DNA from: Monocercomonoides exilis
Lineage: Eukaryota; Preaxostyla; Oxymonadida; Polymastigidae
Length of the DNA stretch: 64,000 nucleotides
Assembly (NCBI GenBank): GCA_001643675.2
Contig: LSRY02000026.1
Span: 1,101,501-1,165,500 of the forward strand
Direction: 5' to 3'
Every line of letters starts with the position of its first letter. The stretch's first letter is position 1. The position numbers were made by a program, and so were the translations under genes. The notes under the pieces were generated by a model that made no database searches, was not told the DNA's origin, and saw only the letters and a list, made by a program, of their open reading frames with translations. Of the stretch, positions 1 through 9,864 are shown piece by piece.

Positions 1-477
1 AAAATGGCGTTTTGCTTTCTTTCGCCTCTTGTGGCACATCGCTTGCCATTTTGTTCTCCTTCTGGTTGATCTGTGTGCCTATCCCAAGGTGTGATTGTAA
101 TATTTCTTGGACGCTGCTAAACAGATTCATGTCTTTTTCTTCTTTCTCCACTTTCCTGCTCTCTCGCTCATCTTTCTCATTCATCTTCCTCTATATCTCC
201 TTCAGCTTCATCAGCCGAAGCAGTTTTTATCTCTGATCATCAGATTCCAATGAATTAAATGTGAACTTCGCTTCTTCATCGTCCACTTTCCCTTTCTCGT
301 TCTGAAACTCATCTTGCATCGCCCTTGTCACTTCTTTGTTCAAATCCTTCATCCCAATCACACTCAACGTCACCACTCCTCCTCCAACAACAACAGGTGA
401 CGGAAGCGTTGTTGAGGCACCAATAGCTCCTCTCCCCATCTCCATCCACCTTCGATTCGCTTCCCTCGTATAAAGTG
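1..477 (-). pseudogene. Coiled-coil protein fragment with in-frame stops
   Basis: One minus-strand frame runs from about 477 to the left edge and continues outside the window. It begins with a glycine/valine-rich stretch (VVVGGGVVTLSVIG), then charged helical sequence (MKDLNKEVTRAMQDEFQNEK), then a lysine/glutamate-rich coiled coil, then SSVQEILQSHLGIG. Two stops interrupt the frame (TAA at 227-229 and a TAG shortly downstream) without any frameshift, and readable sequence continues past both. I do not recognise the family. Its style resembles the coiled-coil genes further right on this strand. It could be a pseudogene or an exon series with unrecognised splicing. Confidence 0.4.
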
Positions 478-968
478 TATCGTTTCAAAGGCTCCTCTTT
501 CTAAGAATATTGTTTAGGCTTTGGAGAATGTGATTGCAAAGGAGAGGAATTTGTTGCTGCTTTTGATGTTGTTTTTGCAGTGCTCGTGATGAAAGTGGAT
601 ATGTTTTGGCTCATTGGAATGTATTTCATCTTTTCTGCCGTTTCTTATTGATTCTTTGGTGTTTGTATTCTTTTCTGCTTCCGTTTGATTATCTTTGTTT
701 TTCAATCAACTGCTTTGCGGTTGTTTGTTGAACCCTCCAAAATCACTTCTTGATCCTCGTCTTTTCAGTCATCTTCATCGCCTTCAACTTCTTCATTTTC
801 TCCAGATTCTTCGCATACCGCTCCACCATCCGAAATTATGTTAACAGTGGCAGCGCATCAAATATATCCGGCTATGGAACAAAATATTGTATTTTCCTTC
901 TTTTTCTGCTGTTGCATCATTCTCTTTATCTGCTGCTCTTCTTATGTCAGGAATAAGTTGCGAAAAAA

Positions 969-1643
969 TCAACGCAACGAGGAAGAAGCAAATAGTGAAG
1001 AGGGCAATGACCTTGTGGCTGCTTCAACTTGTGCATAACTGTTTCGATAGCATCGGAGGAGGAGAGTGTGCATTGCTCCAATGCGGAGAGCCATTGCAAA
1101 CTCAGAGCGATGTGGTTGTTTTGGATGGAAAGAGAGGTCTGTTACTGTTGGAGAAGATTTTGTTGATGAAGGAGAGGGAGAAGAAGATGACTGAGGAAGA
1201 GAAAGAAAAGATTCATTGGGCAATGAAGAAGGAGATGTGCCTGTTGATGTGCCAACGCCAGCAATTGAATGAGTCAAAAAGGTTTGTGTTGAATTTTGAT
1301 TGCTTTTTCTCTGTCTTTGTCTTCGAGGCACATAAGATGGATTCTGAAGGGTAGCTTCTTGTGGCGGAAGGTTCACAGGAAGAGGCAGATGCGGGGCATG
1401 TTTTCTTTTGAAGTCTTCGATAATTTCGTCGATTTCTGCTTTTTTGGCTCTTTCTTGTGAAGCATTCACTTCTAACTGTTCGTAAAAAGAGGAAGATGAA
1501 GATAATTCGTAAACAATCTTTTCTTTCTTGTAGAATTTGGCTGCTGTTGTTTTTGATGACGATGTTGAAGAAGAAGAACACTCACCACAAGTTGAGAATA
1601 CAGATTCTGTTTCAATTGTTCCTTCTTTTCTATCTTCTCCATT
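969..1643 (-). CDS. Ser/Pro-rich protein segment, part of a decayed gene
   Basis: This frame is open for 225 codons after a TAA at 1644-1646. It reads as a Ser/Thr-rich leader, a helical stretch (ERAKKAEIDEIIEDFKRKH), a Pro-rich linker (PHLPLPVNLPPQEA), a Ser/Pro-rich region, and a hydrophobic helical stretch near 1000-1100 (FAMALRIGAMHTLLLRCYR). It ends at a TGA, after which the same frame continues as coiled coil (EEQQIKRMMQQQKKK) with further stops. It probably belongs to the same minus-strand gene as the segment at 1-477. No known domain is recognised. Confidence 0.35.
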   Translation of the reverse strand, partial: NGEDRKEGTIETESVFSTCGECSSSSTSSSKTTAAKFYKKEKIVYELSSSSSFYEQLEVNASQERAKKAEIDEIIEDFKRKHAPHLPLPVNLPPQEATLQNPSYVPRRQRQRKSNQNSTQTFLTHSIAGVGTSTGTSPSSLPNESFLSLPQSSSSPSPSSTKSSPTVTDLSFHPKQPHRSEFAMALRIGAMHTLLLRCYRNSYAQVEAATRSLPSSLFASSSLR

Positions 1644-1889
1644 TTAATTCCGTTTTTCTTTTTCATCTCTCTTTCACCTCTTTTCAGAAGCATTCATATG
1701 ATGATTATGATGATGATTTCTGTATTGATATCAATGATAATGCTTATTTCTATGACTATGCCTGTTCCGTTTCATTTGTCTGTTTCTATCTCATAAACAT
1801 TCACACACTGGAGACACACGTTCTTCTGCAAAATCGTCTGTCATTGGAACAATCTGCAGCCAAATGCCGAAGGCTCTCGTGTTCGCTGA

Positions 1890-2096
1890 TTGGAGCTGAG
1901 AAGTGGAAGTAGAGATGGTTTGATGCAAGAACAGCTTCAGAACAGAATTTGGAGAAGAAGAAGAAGAAGAAGGGAAAAAAAAGATGACGATGACAATGAT
2001 GGAACAAGCGAAATAGATGAAGAAGACTTTAACGAAGATGACGAAGAAGACGAAAAAGATGAAAATGAATATTTTTTGCGATTGGCAAATCAATAA
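1890..2096 (+). CDS. Short acidic C-terminal exon-like ORF
   Basis: The plus-strand ORF ends in an Arg run followed by a strongly acidic tail (DEEDFNEDDEEDEKDENE) and the terminus YFLRLANQ. The biased composition could come from a purine-rich tract alone. No upstream exon was resolved and the opposite strand is low complexity. Treat it as a possible 3' exon only. Confidence 0.2.
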   Translation: MELRSGSRDGLMQEQLQNRIWRRRRRRREKKDDDDNDGTSEIDEEDFNEDDEEDEKDENEYFLRLANQ

Positions 2097-2239
2097 AAAA
2101 TGCAATAAAATTCCAAGGAAGAAGTTAGGAGGTTCCATGTGATGTTGTTTACTGAATGAAACATCTCATTTAACAAGTTAACTTCGCAACGAGACAAAAA
2201 CCCAAATTGCTATTATTTTGGCTGATATTTTGTTATTAA

Positions 2240-3774
2240 TCAATAAAGCTTGATTTCTTCTAATCAACTCACTTTCTTTCAACAATTTCCTCTCTTTTCC
2301 CCTTAAATATAGATAATGTTAATATCTCTCAATTTCCTTTTCTTTTCCATTTTCCTCTTCCATTCAACTCACAAACTTCTCAGTAAATATCAATCCCCTC
2401 CTTTTCTTCATCTTTCCCATTATCTTTCATAAAATATCCTCCTCTCAAAAGAAGCCCCTATACCATTTGAAAGCTTCACAATTGTCCTCTTCTTTCAAGC
2501 TTTTGCCCTCTTTTCCTTTTTTCAAATTTCATATCTCCCATCAACAATAAGTTTTCTTTCATCATCTCCAACCACTTCTCTACATATTTACTATATTATC
2601 TTCTCCAAATCTCCATCTGCCTTTCCCCATCACTCTGTCACAGATTATCTTCCATTCAAAAACTCCTCTCGAAAGATTATCATTTCATAAAATACTCAAC
2701 ATCCACTCCCTGCCACTAATAATCCTCTTCCATCTCTTTTCTGCCCCATATCCCTCCTGTACCTGGTGTTGATGAGATAAATCTCAAATACTTCTTTGGG
2801 TGGTTGAGAATATTATTAAAGGAGATGATCATGCCAAAAACAGAAAAAACACCTCTGCAAATCCACCACGATGTGTACGGGCTGAGAAGACCCTCCAGTG
2901 AGATATTCAATGTATTTTGTGGAGATGCATTCTTTGTTGCATTTGACCATTCTGAGACTGAATTGAAGAGATTTATTTTTTGAATGATGATGGCTGTGGA
3001 GATAAATACGTAGGCAAAATACAATTGAAGAGCAGTTTGGTATTTAATAATTTCATTACACATGAATATTTGTTTATGTCTGTTTTTGTTTCGTTTTCAG
3101 AGCAGAAGGTGGAAATGAATGAAAATTTATGAAAGTGGAATATTTCATAATGCCGAATGAATTTCGAGTTGGGAGAGCAAACTCATATGGAAAGTGCACA
3201 GGATGAAGGGATTGGGGAAAAAATTGGAGATGTTATTGCATGAGGAAAAACAATCTGTTCAAAGTCGAGAAAAATGGATATAAAACAGAAAACACAATAT
3301 TACATACTTCAGAATAGCAAGAAATTGAATCGCGTGTAGGAGAATTGATTTCTGGAAAGGATGGACGATGAATAAGAGGATGAAACGCTAGAAAAATGAT
3401 TGTTTTCATTTGCACTTTATCGATTTCAACTTATCTTATTCCATTTCTTTTACAATTGCATTATTTAACTAATTTTTGTATATTAAATTTATTTATTTCG
3501 TTATCTCAATTATTGTGATCATGTTTTTTTAAACCAGAAAACTTAAGTTATGTTTTGTTTATCAAATTTTCAAATGCTTTTTTATGTTTTTTTCAAAATT
3601 TATAATAAAAACAATTAAAATCAAATAAAAAGCAACAAACAATTAATAATAATTATTTATCAAGCAATATATTTGGATGATCATCTCATTCATTTTTCTT
3701 TTTAAAGCAACCCTTAATTAAATTTGTTTTTGATCAAATGTCGGAATTTTTTATGATATCAAAAAAAATCACCC
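2240..3774 (-). repeat. Repeat unit A (inverted partner of 43687-45210)
   Basis: Read on the minus strand from 3774 leftward, this segment aligns along its length with the plus strand from 43687. The shared edge starts GGGTGATTTTTTTTGATATC and is near-identical for about 43 bp. The middle diverges, with islands such as GTGCACTTTCCATATGA. A core at about 2640-2950 is almost unchanged and can encode the peptide IISFNNILNHPKKYL followed by FISSTPGTGGIWGR; the copies differ there at 2 of about 38 residues. Homology fades near 2240. No transposase is visible. It is probably a non-autonomous element or a segmental duplication. Confidence 0.6.
3731..3774 (-). repeat. GGGTGATT-type terminal motif
   Basis: The outer 44 bp of repeat unit A, read on the minus strand, match 43687-43729 with one indel and one substitution. 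Related motifs occur at 36191, 50661-50688 and at both ends of the MITE at 55416-55672, which suggests a shared transposon terminus. Confidence 0.55.
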
Positions 3775-4049
3775 ATATATTCACAAAAAACAGTGCAAAA
3801 ACAGATGTGATTAAACTTGTGTTACATGCTGACATTTGACGGGCCAAAAAATTCAACTGACTGACATTGAGCTCAAAAAGAGTTTTTTTAAATATTTCGC
3901 ATTTTCATTTATTATGATCAATTTTTTTCAAAAATTAATTAATTATTCATAATTATTATTAATAATAATATAAACATTTTGTGAATTATTAGTGTTGACC
4001 ATTTTATGGGTTTCTGACACGGAAGTCTATTTCGGATTTTTATGATCTA

Positions 4050-4079
4050 CTGACTGTCAGTGAAGTCAGTGACAGTCAG
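4050..4079 (+). promoter_or_regulatory. Perfect 10-bp inverted repeat just upstream of the hAT start
   Basis: CTGACTGTCA at 4050-4059 is mirrored exactly by TGACAGTCAG at 4070-4079, eight bases before the proposed ATG at 4087. The decayed second copy has related GTCA/TGAC repeats at the same place (about 56400-56460). It may be a transposase binding site or a promoter element; this is inference. Confidence 0.4.
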
Positions 4080-4086
4080 TGTCAAA

Positions 4087-7000
4087 ATGGAAAATATATG
4101 TGATGAAATTAAAACCAAACTTGTTGATGAGTTGAAAATTTCTTTATCAAATTCATTATTGGTTGTTTTTTTTATCCAATTATTTTTTCGATTTTTTGTT
4201 GTATAATTTTTTTCAGGCAAGAGCCTTTGAAGACAAGGTCAAACAGTTAAAGGAAGCGAATGCACAGTTCATCAATATTTCAAAGCATTGTGAAACAAAA
4301 TTCGGAGCAGGTTTTGCTTTTCTTTTTATTTATTCATTTATGATTAACAAATGAATTGAAACAAAATAACTTTGAGTTTACGAGAATCCAGTGAAAAAAA
4401 ACAATTTCATTTCAAAAATAGCGTTCGAAAATTTCAACAATAATTTGTGGATTACATTTGTGAAAGTTGAAGAAGACGGAACACCGAAGAAAGATTTTCA
4501 CCGATATTATCTTTGTCCAGTTTGCAAAGATGGAATCAGCTGTGGAATATGCGGAAGAAAAAGCAGCCCTTCAATTTTAAATCACAAATGCGAATTACTA
4601 AAAACTAACTTTATTACAACTCTATTTAGACAAGCTGCGAGCAAAAATTATTCAATTACTCAACAAAACAATCACATATCTCCATCAATACCTATTCACG
4701 AGACGTTAGAAACACAATTTGTTTCGATGATCACAAAATGCAATATTTCGTTTTTATCCGCTTCATCAAAAGAATCAAATGAATTTTATTTATCACTTAT
4801 TCGAGCTGGGCAAGCCTATCCTACAGTAAATACAAAATCTATTTTCCCATATTTAACAAGGAGAAAGGTTTCATATTTAGTTTTGAAAGAAAAAGCAAAA
4901 GTGGAAAAGGAACGAAAAACAAAAATTACGAATTGTGGATTATGTGTAATGGTTGATGGTGCATCTGTAGCCCATAAACAGTGCACAGTTGTAACTGTTT
5001 GTCAATTATCTTTATTATCAACACCTTTTTTTTGGGGAATTTTTCCTCCATGTTACAAAGCAGATGATTATTTGGTTTTATTTCAAAAATTAACAAAAGA
5101 TTTTTCTTCTTTCAATTCTATTATAAGAAGTTTTTGCACAGATGGGTTGGCAGCACAAAGAAAAGCTATAAATCTTTTAATTCAACAAAGTTTTACTGGA
5201 TCTTCCTCTTCTCAAGCGACTCCAACAATAGAACCTGTTTTTATTTACTGCTGCAACCATTTGACGAACTTAGTAATTTCTTCATCATTCAACAAAATAA
5301 AGTTTCTTTCGAAAATAAAATGTTCTATCTTGGAATTTTCGGAAAGATCCCATACAAAAACATACAGATCAATTCTGAAGAAGGCCGTTCCTGCTTTTGT
5401 TGCAACAAGATGGCACAGCTTGTTCCAAATATGCTCGTTTGTAAGAAAAAAGTTTGACGTGATCGGAAAAGAAAAGCTGTTGGAATTGGATGAGCTGATT
5501 AATATTATGAAAACAGAAGTCATTCTTCATCCATTGTACAAGCTGCACTTGTTTTTTGAGAATGATCATACAAAACTGTGGCAAGTTTTTCCAGCTCTAA
5601 TTCAATCAGTTTCATTTCTAATCAGTTTATCAAAACATAGCTTGTTCAAAGATTTGGAATGGCACAATGCGATTACAAACATTCTTGTTTTATTACATAA
5701 TTATTTTTTCATGGGAACTTATGGTCAAATAATTCCTTTAGCGTTTTCATTAACTCCCATTGGAATGCAATTGTACAGACTCAAAATGTTCACTCAAAAC
5801 TTTATTAATGCTTCAAATTACCAAGAAAAAGAAAAGGAGAAAAATCATACGGAGAATTCAACAATAACAGTAAGTCTGGATGGTGCTTCTGAATCACATT
5901 CTGTATCTTCAGATGCTTCAGACTTTTCTTCTCAAAATTTTGCCTCATTGCAATTATCTCAAAAAGTTTCGACAAACACGCAAAAAGCATATATATCAAC
6001 AAACTCTGTATTGAATACCGAGGCTCAGTTGTCAGCTTTGTCGCATTTGCAAAATCAAGATAATCATGTTGATAATCATTGTTTAACAATTGACGGGTTT
6101 TTCCAAGCAAAGAATAATATCACATCAAGAGAACCGGAATTAATCAATAAAGAGTGTATTGCAAGTATTTTAGATTTAATACAGAAAATTGAAAATGATC
6201 AATTTGTTTTTTCTATTGAGAATAATATTATTTCAGGAGAAAAAGAAGCAGAAAGCGATTCAGAAGACGATGAACTTGGATTACTTCTGGCAGAAGAACT
6301 TGCCTCTGATGATATGTTCGAATTTGGATCTTCACGAAATTTTGAATCAGAAACAATTGCGAATGAAACTTCTGATAGAACGGCAGTGCTTTCCTCCTCT
6401 TCCTCCTCCTCTTCGTCGTCGTCTTCCTCTTCGTCTTCTTCTTCATCGGCCTCTGCCTCAGTCTCTGCTTTATCTTCATCCTCTTCCTCATCCTTGCTAT
6501 CGCCAGCTTCATCTTTATCTTCTTCAAATTGTCAACTTTCATGTTTCAACAGCTCTTTCTCGCAAGAGATTAACTCCGAAGTTTCCTCGATATTGACATT
6601 TAACGATACAAGTGAGCCACATTCGATTGATTTTGAACTAAGAAATTCATCTTGTGCTTTCGAAGACAATTCTGACGAAAATGATGATGAACAAGAAATG
6701 GATATCAGCGTCCATGATGAAAATGAAGTTGAACTTCTTTTCTCGACAAGAAAGATTGAATTGTGCAATGAATTATCTTTTGAAAAAGAAATGGAAATAT
6801 TGAAGAACATAGAAAATTACTTAACAGCCGATTGGTATTCACGATTATTTGAAGCTTTCTCGAAGTACACAAGAAAATCAATTCGACACCTGGAAGAAAA
6901 ATACATAAATGGATGTTTATTAATTTTTCAAAGGTTTTTGAAATCAAGCCCAGAAAGTGTGATTGAAAAAGACTCAGAAGTTTTTTACAGGGCCTTTTCC

Positions 7001-7168
7001 TCCTACGGAGATCTGCAAATGGTTTTCTCAGGACTCTGCTTGACTCTGATTTGTTCTCCTTGCAGCGAAGCAAGTTGCGAACGAATCATATCCAAAATGA
7101 GATTCATTCTCGGTGATAAACGTTTTCCAATAAGCATTCAGACGCTGGATGCTCTCCTTCGAATATAA
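4087..7168 (+). CDS. hAT-superfamily transposase, three exons
   Basis: Cut-and-paste DNA transposase of the hAT superfamily. I model exons 4087-4161, 4217-4310 and 4377-7168, in phase throughout, giving about 986 residues. The first two exons encode a helical leader (MENICDEIKTKLVDEL). Then come a Cys/His cluster near residues 99-131 (CPVCKDGISCGICGRK, HKC), MVDGASVAH near 247, CTDGLAAQRKAI near 310, CCNHLTNLV near 348, and TRWHS near 400, an order typical of hAT cores. A long acidic and poly-Ser insert lies around residues 640-790. The C-terminus carries the hAT dimerisation motif SEASCERIISKMRFILGDKR. Both intron positions recur in the decayed copy at 53235-56383, which supports the model. 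No stop or frameshift is seen, so it may be active or domesticated. I could not define its TIRs or an 8-bp target duplication. Confidence 0.82.
6394..6510 (+). repeat. TCN-rich poly-serine coding tract in the hAT gene
   Basis: Imperfect TCC/TCT/TCG repeats encode about 24 consecutive serines, then an Ala/Ser stretch. Mixed codons show this is not a simple recent expansion. The second hAT copy has serines and acidic residues at the corresponding place. Confidence 0.7.
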
Positions 7169-7794
7169 TGCTTCTCTTTTTTAAATTTAATCAAAACAAA
7201 AAAAATCCAAATACTTTCATTCTATGAAATACTTTTAACTAAATTATTCATTTCATCAATTATTCCTGAAACAATACACAAACATTTGGAAATGAAGTTT
7301 GTATTTTTTTTCATTATAATCTTTAATTAATCAAATATAAATGAAAAAAAGTTGTTCTTTTTAAAAATTGCAAAGATAGTGCATTTGATGAAGAAGGTTG
7401 AATCAACGAATACAACAACTGAAATGAGTTCACAAATTCATCAACAATCTATTTGGTATTATTTTCCTTCAGTTATTATTTTTTTTGTTTCAAATTATTT
7501 CCATTTTGATAGAATCAATCCTTTGAAAAACTGAACATATTTTGGTTAACTTATAGGCTTTATCTTCACAGTCGATGCTAACATTTATTTTCTTATCTTT
7601 TCCATGTCAAGATCTTATTCCAAACCTTCGTTCTTTATTTACTCTTCTTTTATTTCATTCTATTTGAAAATTCCCCTCTCCTTTTCTTTATTCCGAATCT
7701 CTCCTTCTCCTGTTTCTCTCTCTCACTCTCTTGTATCACATTCGTTGTTTAGTTTTCCTCTTCCCTTTTCAACTTTCATCAATTAATTTTAAAT
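7169..7794. other. AT-rich intergenic stretch
   Basis: Short ORFs here are AT-rich or pyrimidine-rich and show no domain. The stretch should hold the right end of the hAT element, but I find no obvious TIR. Confidence 0.4.
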
Positions 7795-9864
7795 CTATGC
7801 GGAAGTGTTAGAAGGGGATTTTAGTTTAGAGGAAATGTAATTGAAAGCTAAAGTCAGATTTGTGAGAAGAATGGATGATGATAAAGAAGAAGAAGAAGAA
7901 GAAGAAGACAGAGCTGAATGTGTTGGGATGACGACTAGCAGAAGTGACGAAGAAAGAGAACTTGCTGACTGTGGAATGGAAAAAGAAGAAGGCATGAAAG
8001 GCACCATGAAAGGAGGAAGCAGAGAAATTGGCAGTGTTAATGAAAGTGACTGTGTGGGAGAGGGCAAGAAGAGGGGCAGTGCTGCACACTGCTCCAAATC
8101 AGAGCGAGGAGTGGAAGATGAGGCAGAGATAAAGGAAGCAGAAGCAGAAGGGGAAGGGGAAGGGAAAGAGATTGACTTATCAGAAGACGTGCTAAAAACA
8201 GTGGATTTAGTAGAGGATTTGGACTGAGAGATTGGAGAAACAAAAGAAGGATAAAGAGATAAGTGAGAAGAAAGCGGGTGAAGGAAAGGTGGAATGTCCA
8301 GCCTGGTTGGATATGGTATCATGGGTGGCTGGAGCAGCAGCTGCGGATGAGCCATCGCAGCTGCTATTGAAGCAGAAGCAGTAGAAGTAGAAGCATGCGA
8401 GGCAGAAGCAGCCATCACCACCTGTGCCGAGACAGAGTTTATCTGGTTCATCAGCCTGTGGAACATCTCACTCTTTTCTCTCCGTGTTTTCTTCTCATTC
8501 GTTTCCTTTGACGTGTTCTCAGCCATCGATCCAAATGGAAATGACAGACTTCCATGCGAAGAAAAAGGAGGAGGAAGATGAGTTTGTTGCTGTTGCTGTT
8601 GTTGTTGCGGAATGTTCTGCTTTTGATTTTGTTGTGAAAGATAAGGAAGTGATGGAGAAGGCATAACAATCTCGTGCATCGAAGGCAGCCTCGCCAGGCC
8701 GAACTGGTTGTGTGGAATAAGAGATGACCCAGAAAGAGTGTTGGCTTGGTAGAGTGGTGACTCAACTGTAGCTGTGAGTTGATGTCGTTTTTAATTTGCA
8801 TTCGAACTTGAAAATGAGCAAGCATTCATATTTGAATTCATATTGGGACTTGTTTGTTCACCTTGTGCTTGCAAGTTGCTGGCGCATCAGATGTTGCTGT
8901 TGATATAATCAAAAATTGCAGTAATAACTGCATTCGAAACAGTTGAGGAAGCCGAAGGAGATGTCTTGTTTATCTGCTGACTCACTGGATTGTGTCTGAC
9001 CACTTTCAATGTGTTGTAATTGCCACAATTCCCTCAATTTCCCAGCAGCGCCGGAGAAAACGGTGAAAGCGCGCAATCTTCAGGCTCCGTGGTCGTCATC
9101 AGCTCCGTTGTCTCGTCTGTCGTGTCGCTCTGCACAAAACGCCTGACTTTTCTCCCTCTTCTCCCTCTTGCCCCGCAATTCATCTTCTTCCTCTTCTGCT
9201 TCTGCGCTTTCCGGTTTCTCCCCACGCACTGATTCATCTTCGACTGCAGCATCTCAGCTGCGGTCTCTTCCAGAATCTACTGCCCCCCCTCTCTCTGCGC
9301 GTTCTTCATGAGCATATCCACATCGTCTGTGTTGATTGCTCTCACCGGAAATCTCTCGTCTCTGTTCTCAAAGAATTTCGTCAGATCCTCCTCGCTCTCA
9401 ATCACCGGCTGGAACACAGGCTCCTCTGCATGCACGCTCTTCCAGTTAATTCCACTGCAGTCTGCATGTTTCATCACTGCATCATCTTCTTTGCTGCCAG
9501 CCACATCAACGGGGAGAAAACCTTTTGAGTTGTTGTTCTCTTTGATCTCGTCTGCAATGTTGTTGGCTGTTATGTCAATAGTCCTCAACCGCTTTGCAGG
9601 TTTCTTCTTAAGCAGCAACCTGATAAGGCTGACAACTTCTTTGGAGATCTCTTCAGGAAATGCTGTGAAATCTGCATCAGACTGAAGTATGTTTTGGAAC
9701 ACCTCTTCGTATGTAGCCCCGTCGAATGGCGTGGTTTCTGTGTGAATTTCGGAGAAGATGATGCCCACAGCTCACCAGTCGAATGCGAATGTCATTGCTT
9801 CTCCTTTTGTGATGATTTCAGTGTCGATGTAATCGGGTGTTCCAACGATATGGATAAGGAAGGA
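7795..9864 (-). pseudogene. AGC-type protein kinase C-lobe with long low-complexity tail, five in-frame stops
   Basis: The minus strand enters at a likely 3' splice site near 9865 and reads SFLIHIVGTPDYIDTEII, the activation-loop/P+1 region (the APE motif reads DTE). It continues FAFDW-stop-AVGIIFSEIHT, FDGATYEEVFQNILQ, LIRLLLKKKPAKRLR, and an AGC-style tail (INWKSV, PVFQPVIESEEDLTKFFENR). That is characteristic of an AGC Ser/Thr kinase, perhaps of the MAST/Greatwall/Rim15 type. The same frame continues through basic, Gln-rich and Ser-rich sequence to 7795. Stops lie at 9772-9774 (TGA where the invariant DWW motif expects Trp), 9277-9279 (TAG), about 9034 (TGA), and two more before 8679, with no frameshift. 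No N-lobe or DFG motif was found upstream. Inactive by any reading of the standard code. Confidence 0.65.

Noticed and set aside
5245-7073. Antisense ORFs over the hAT gene
   Set aside because: They are shadows of the transposase frame, with no motif.
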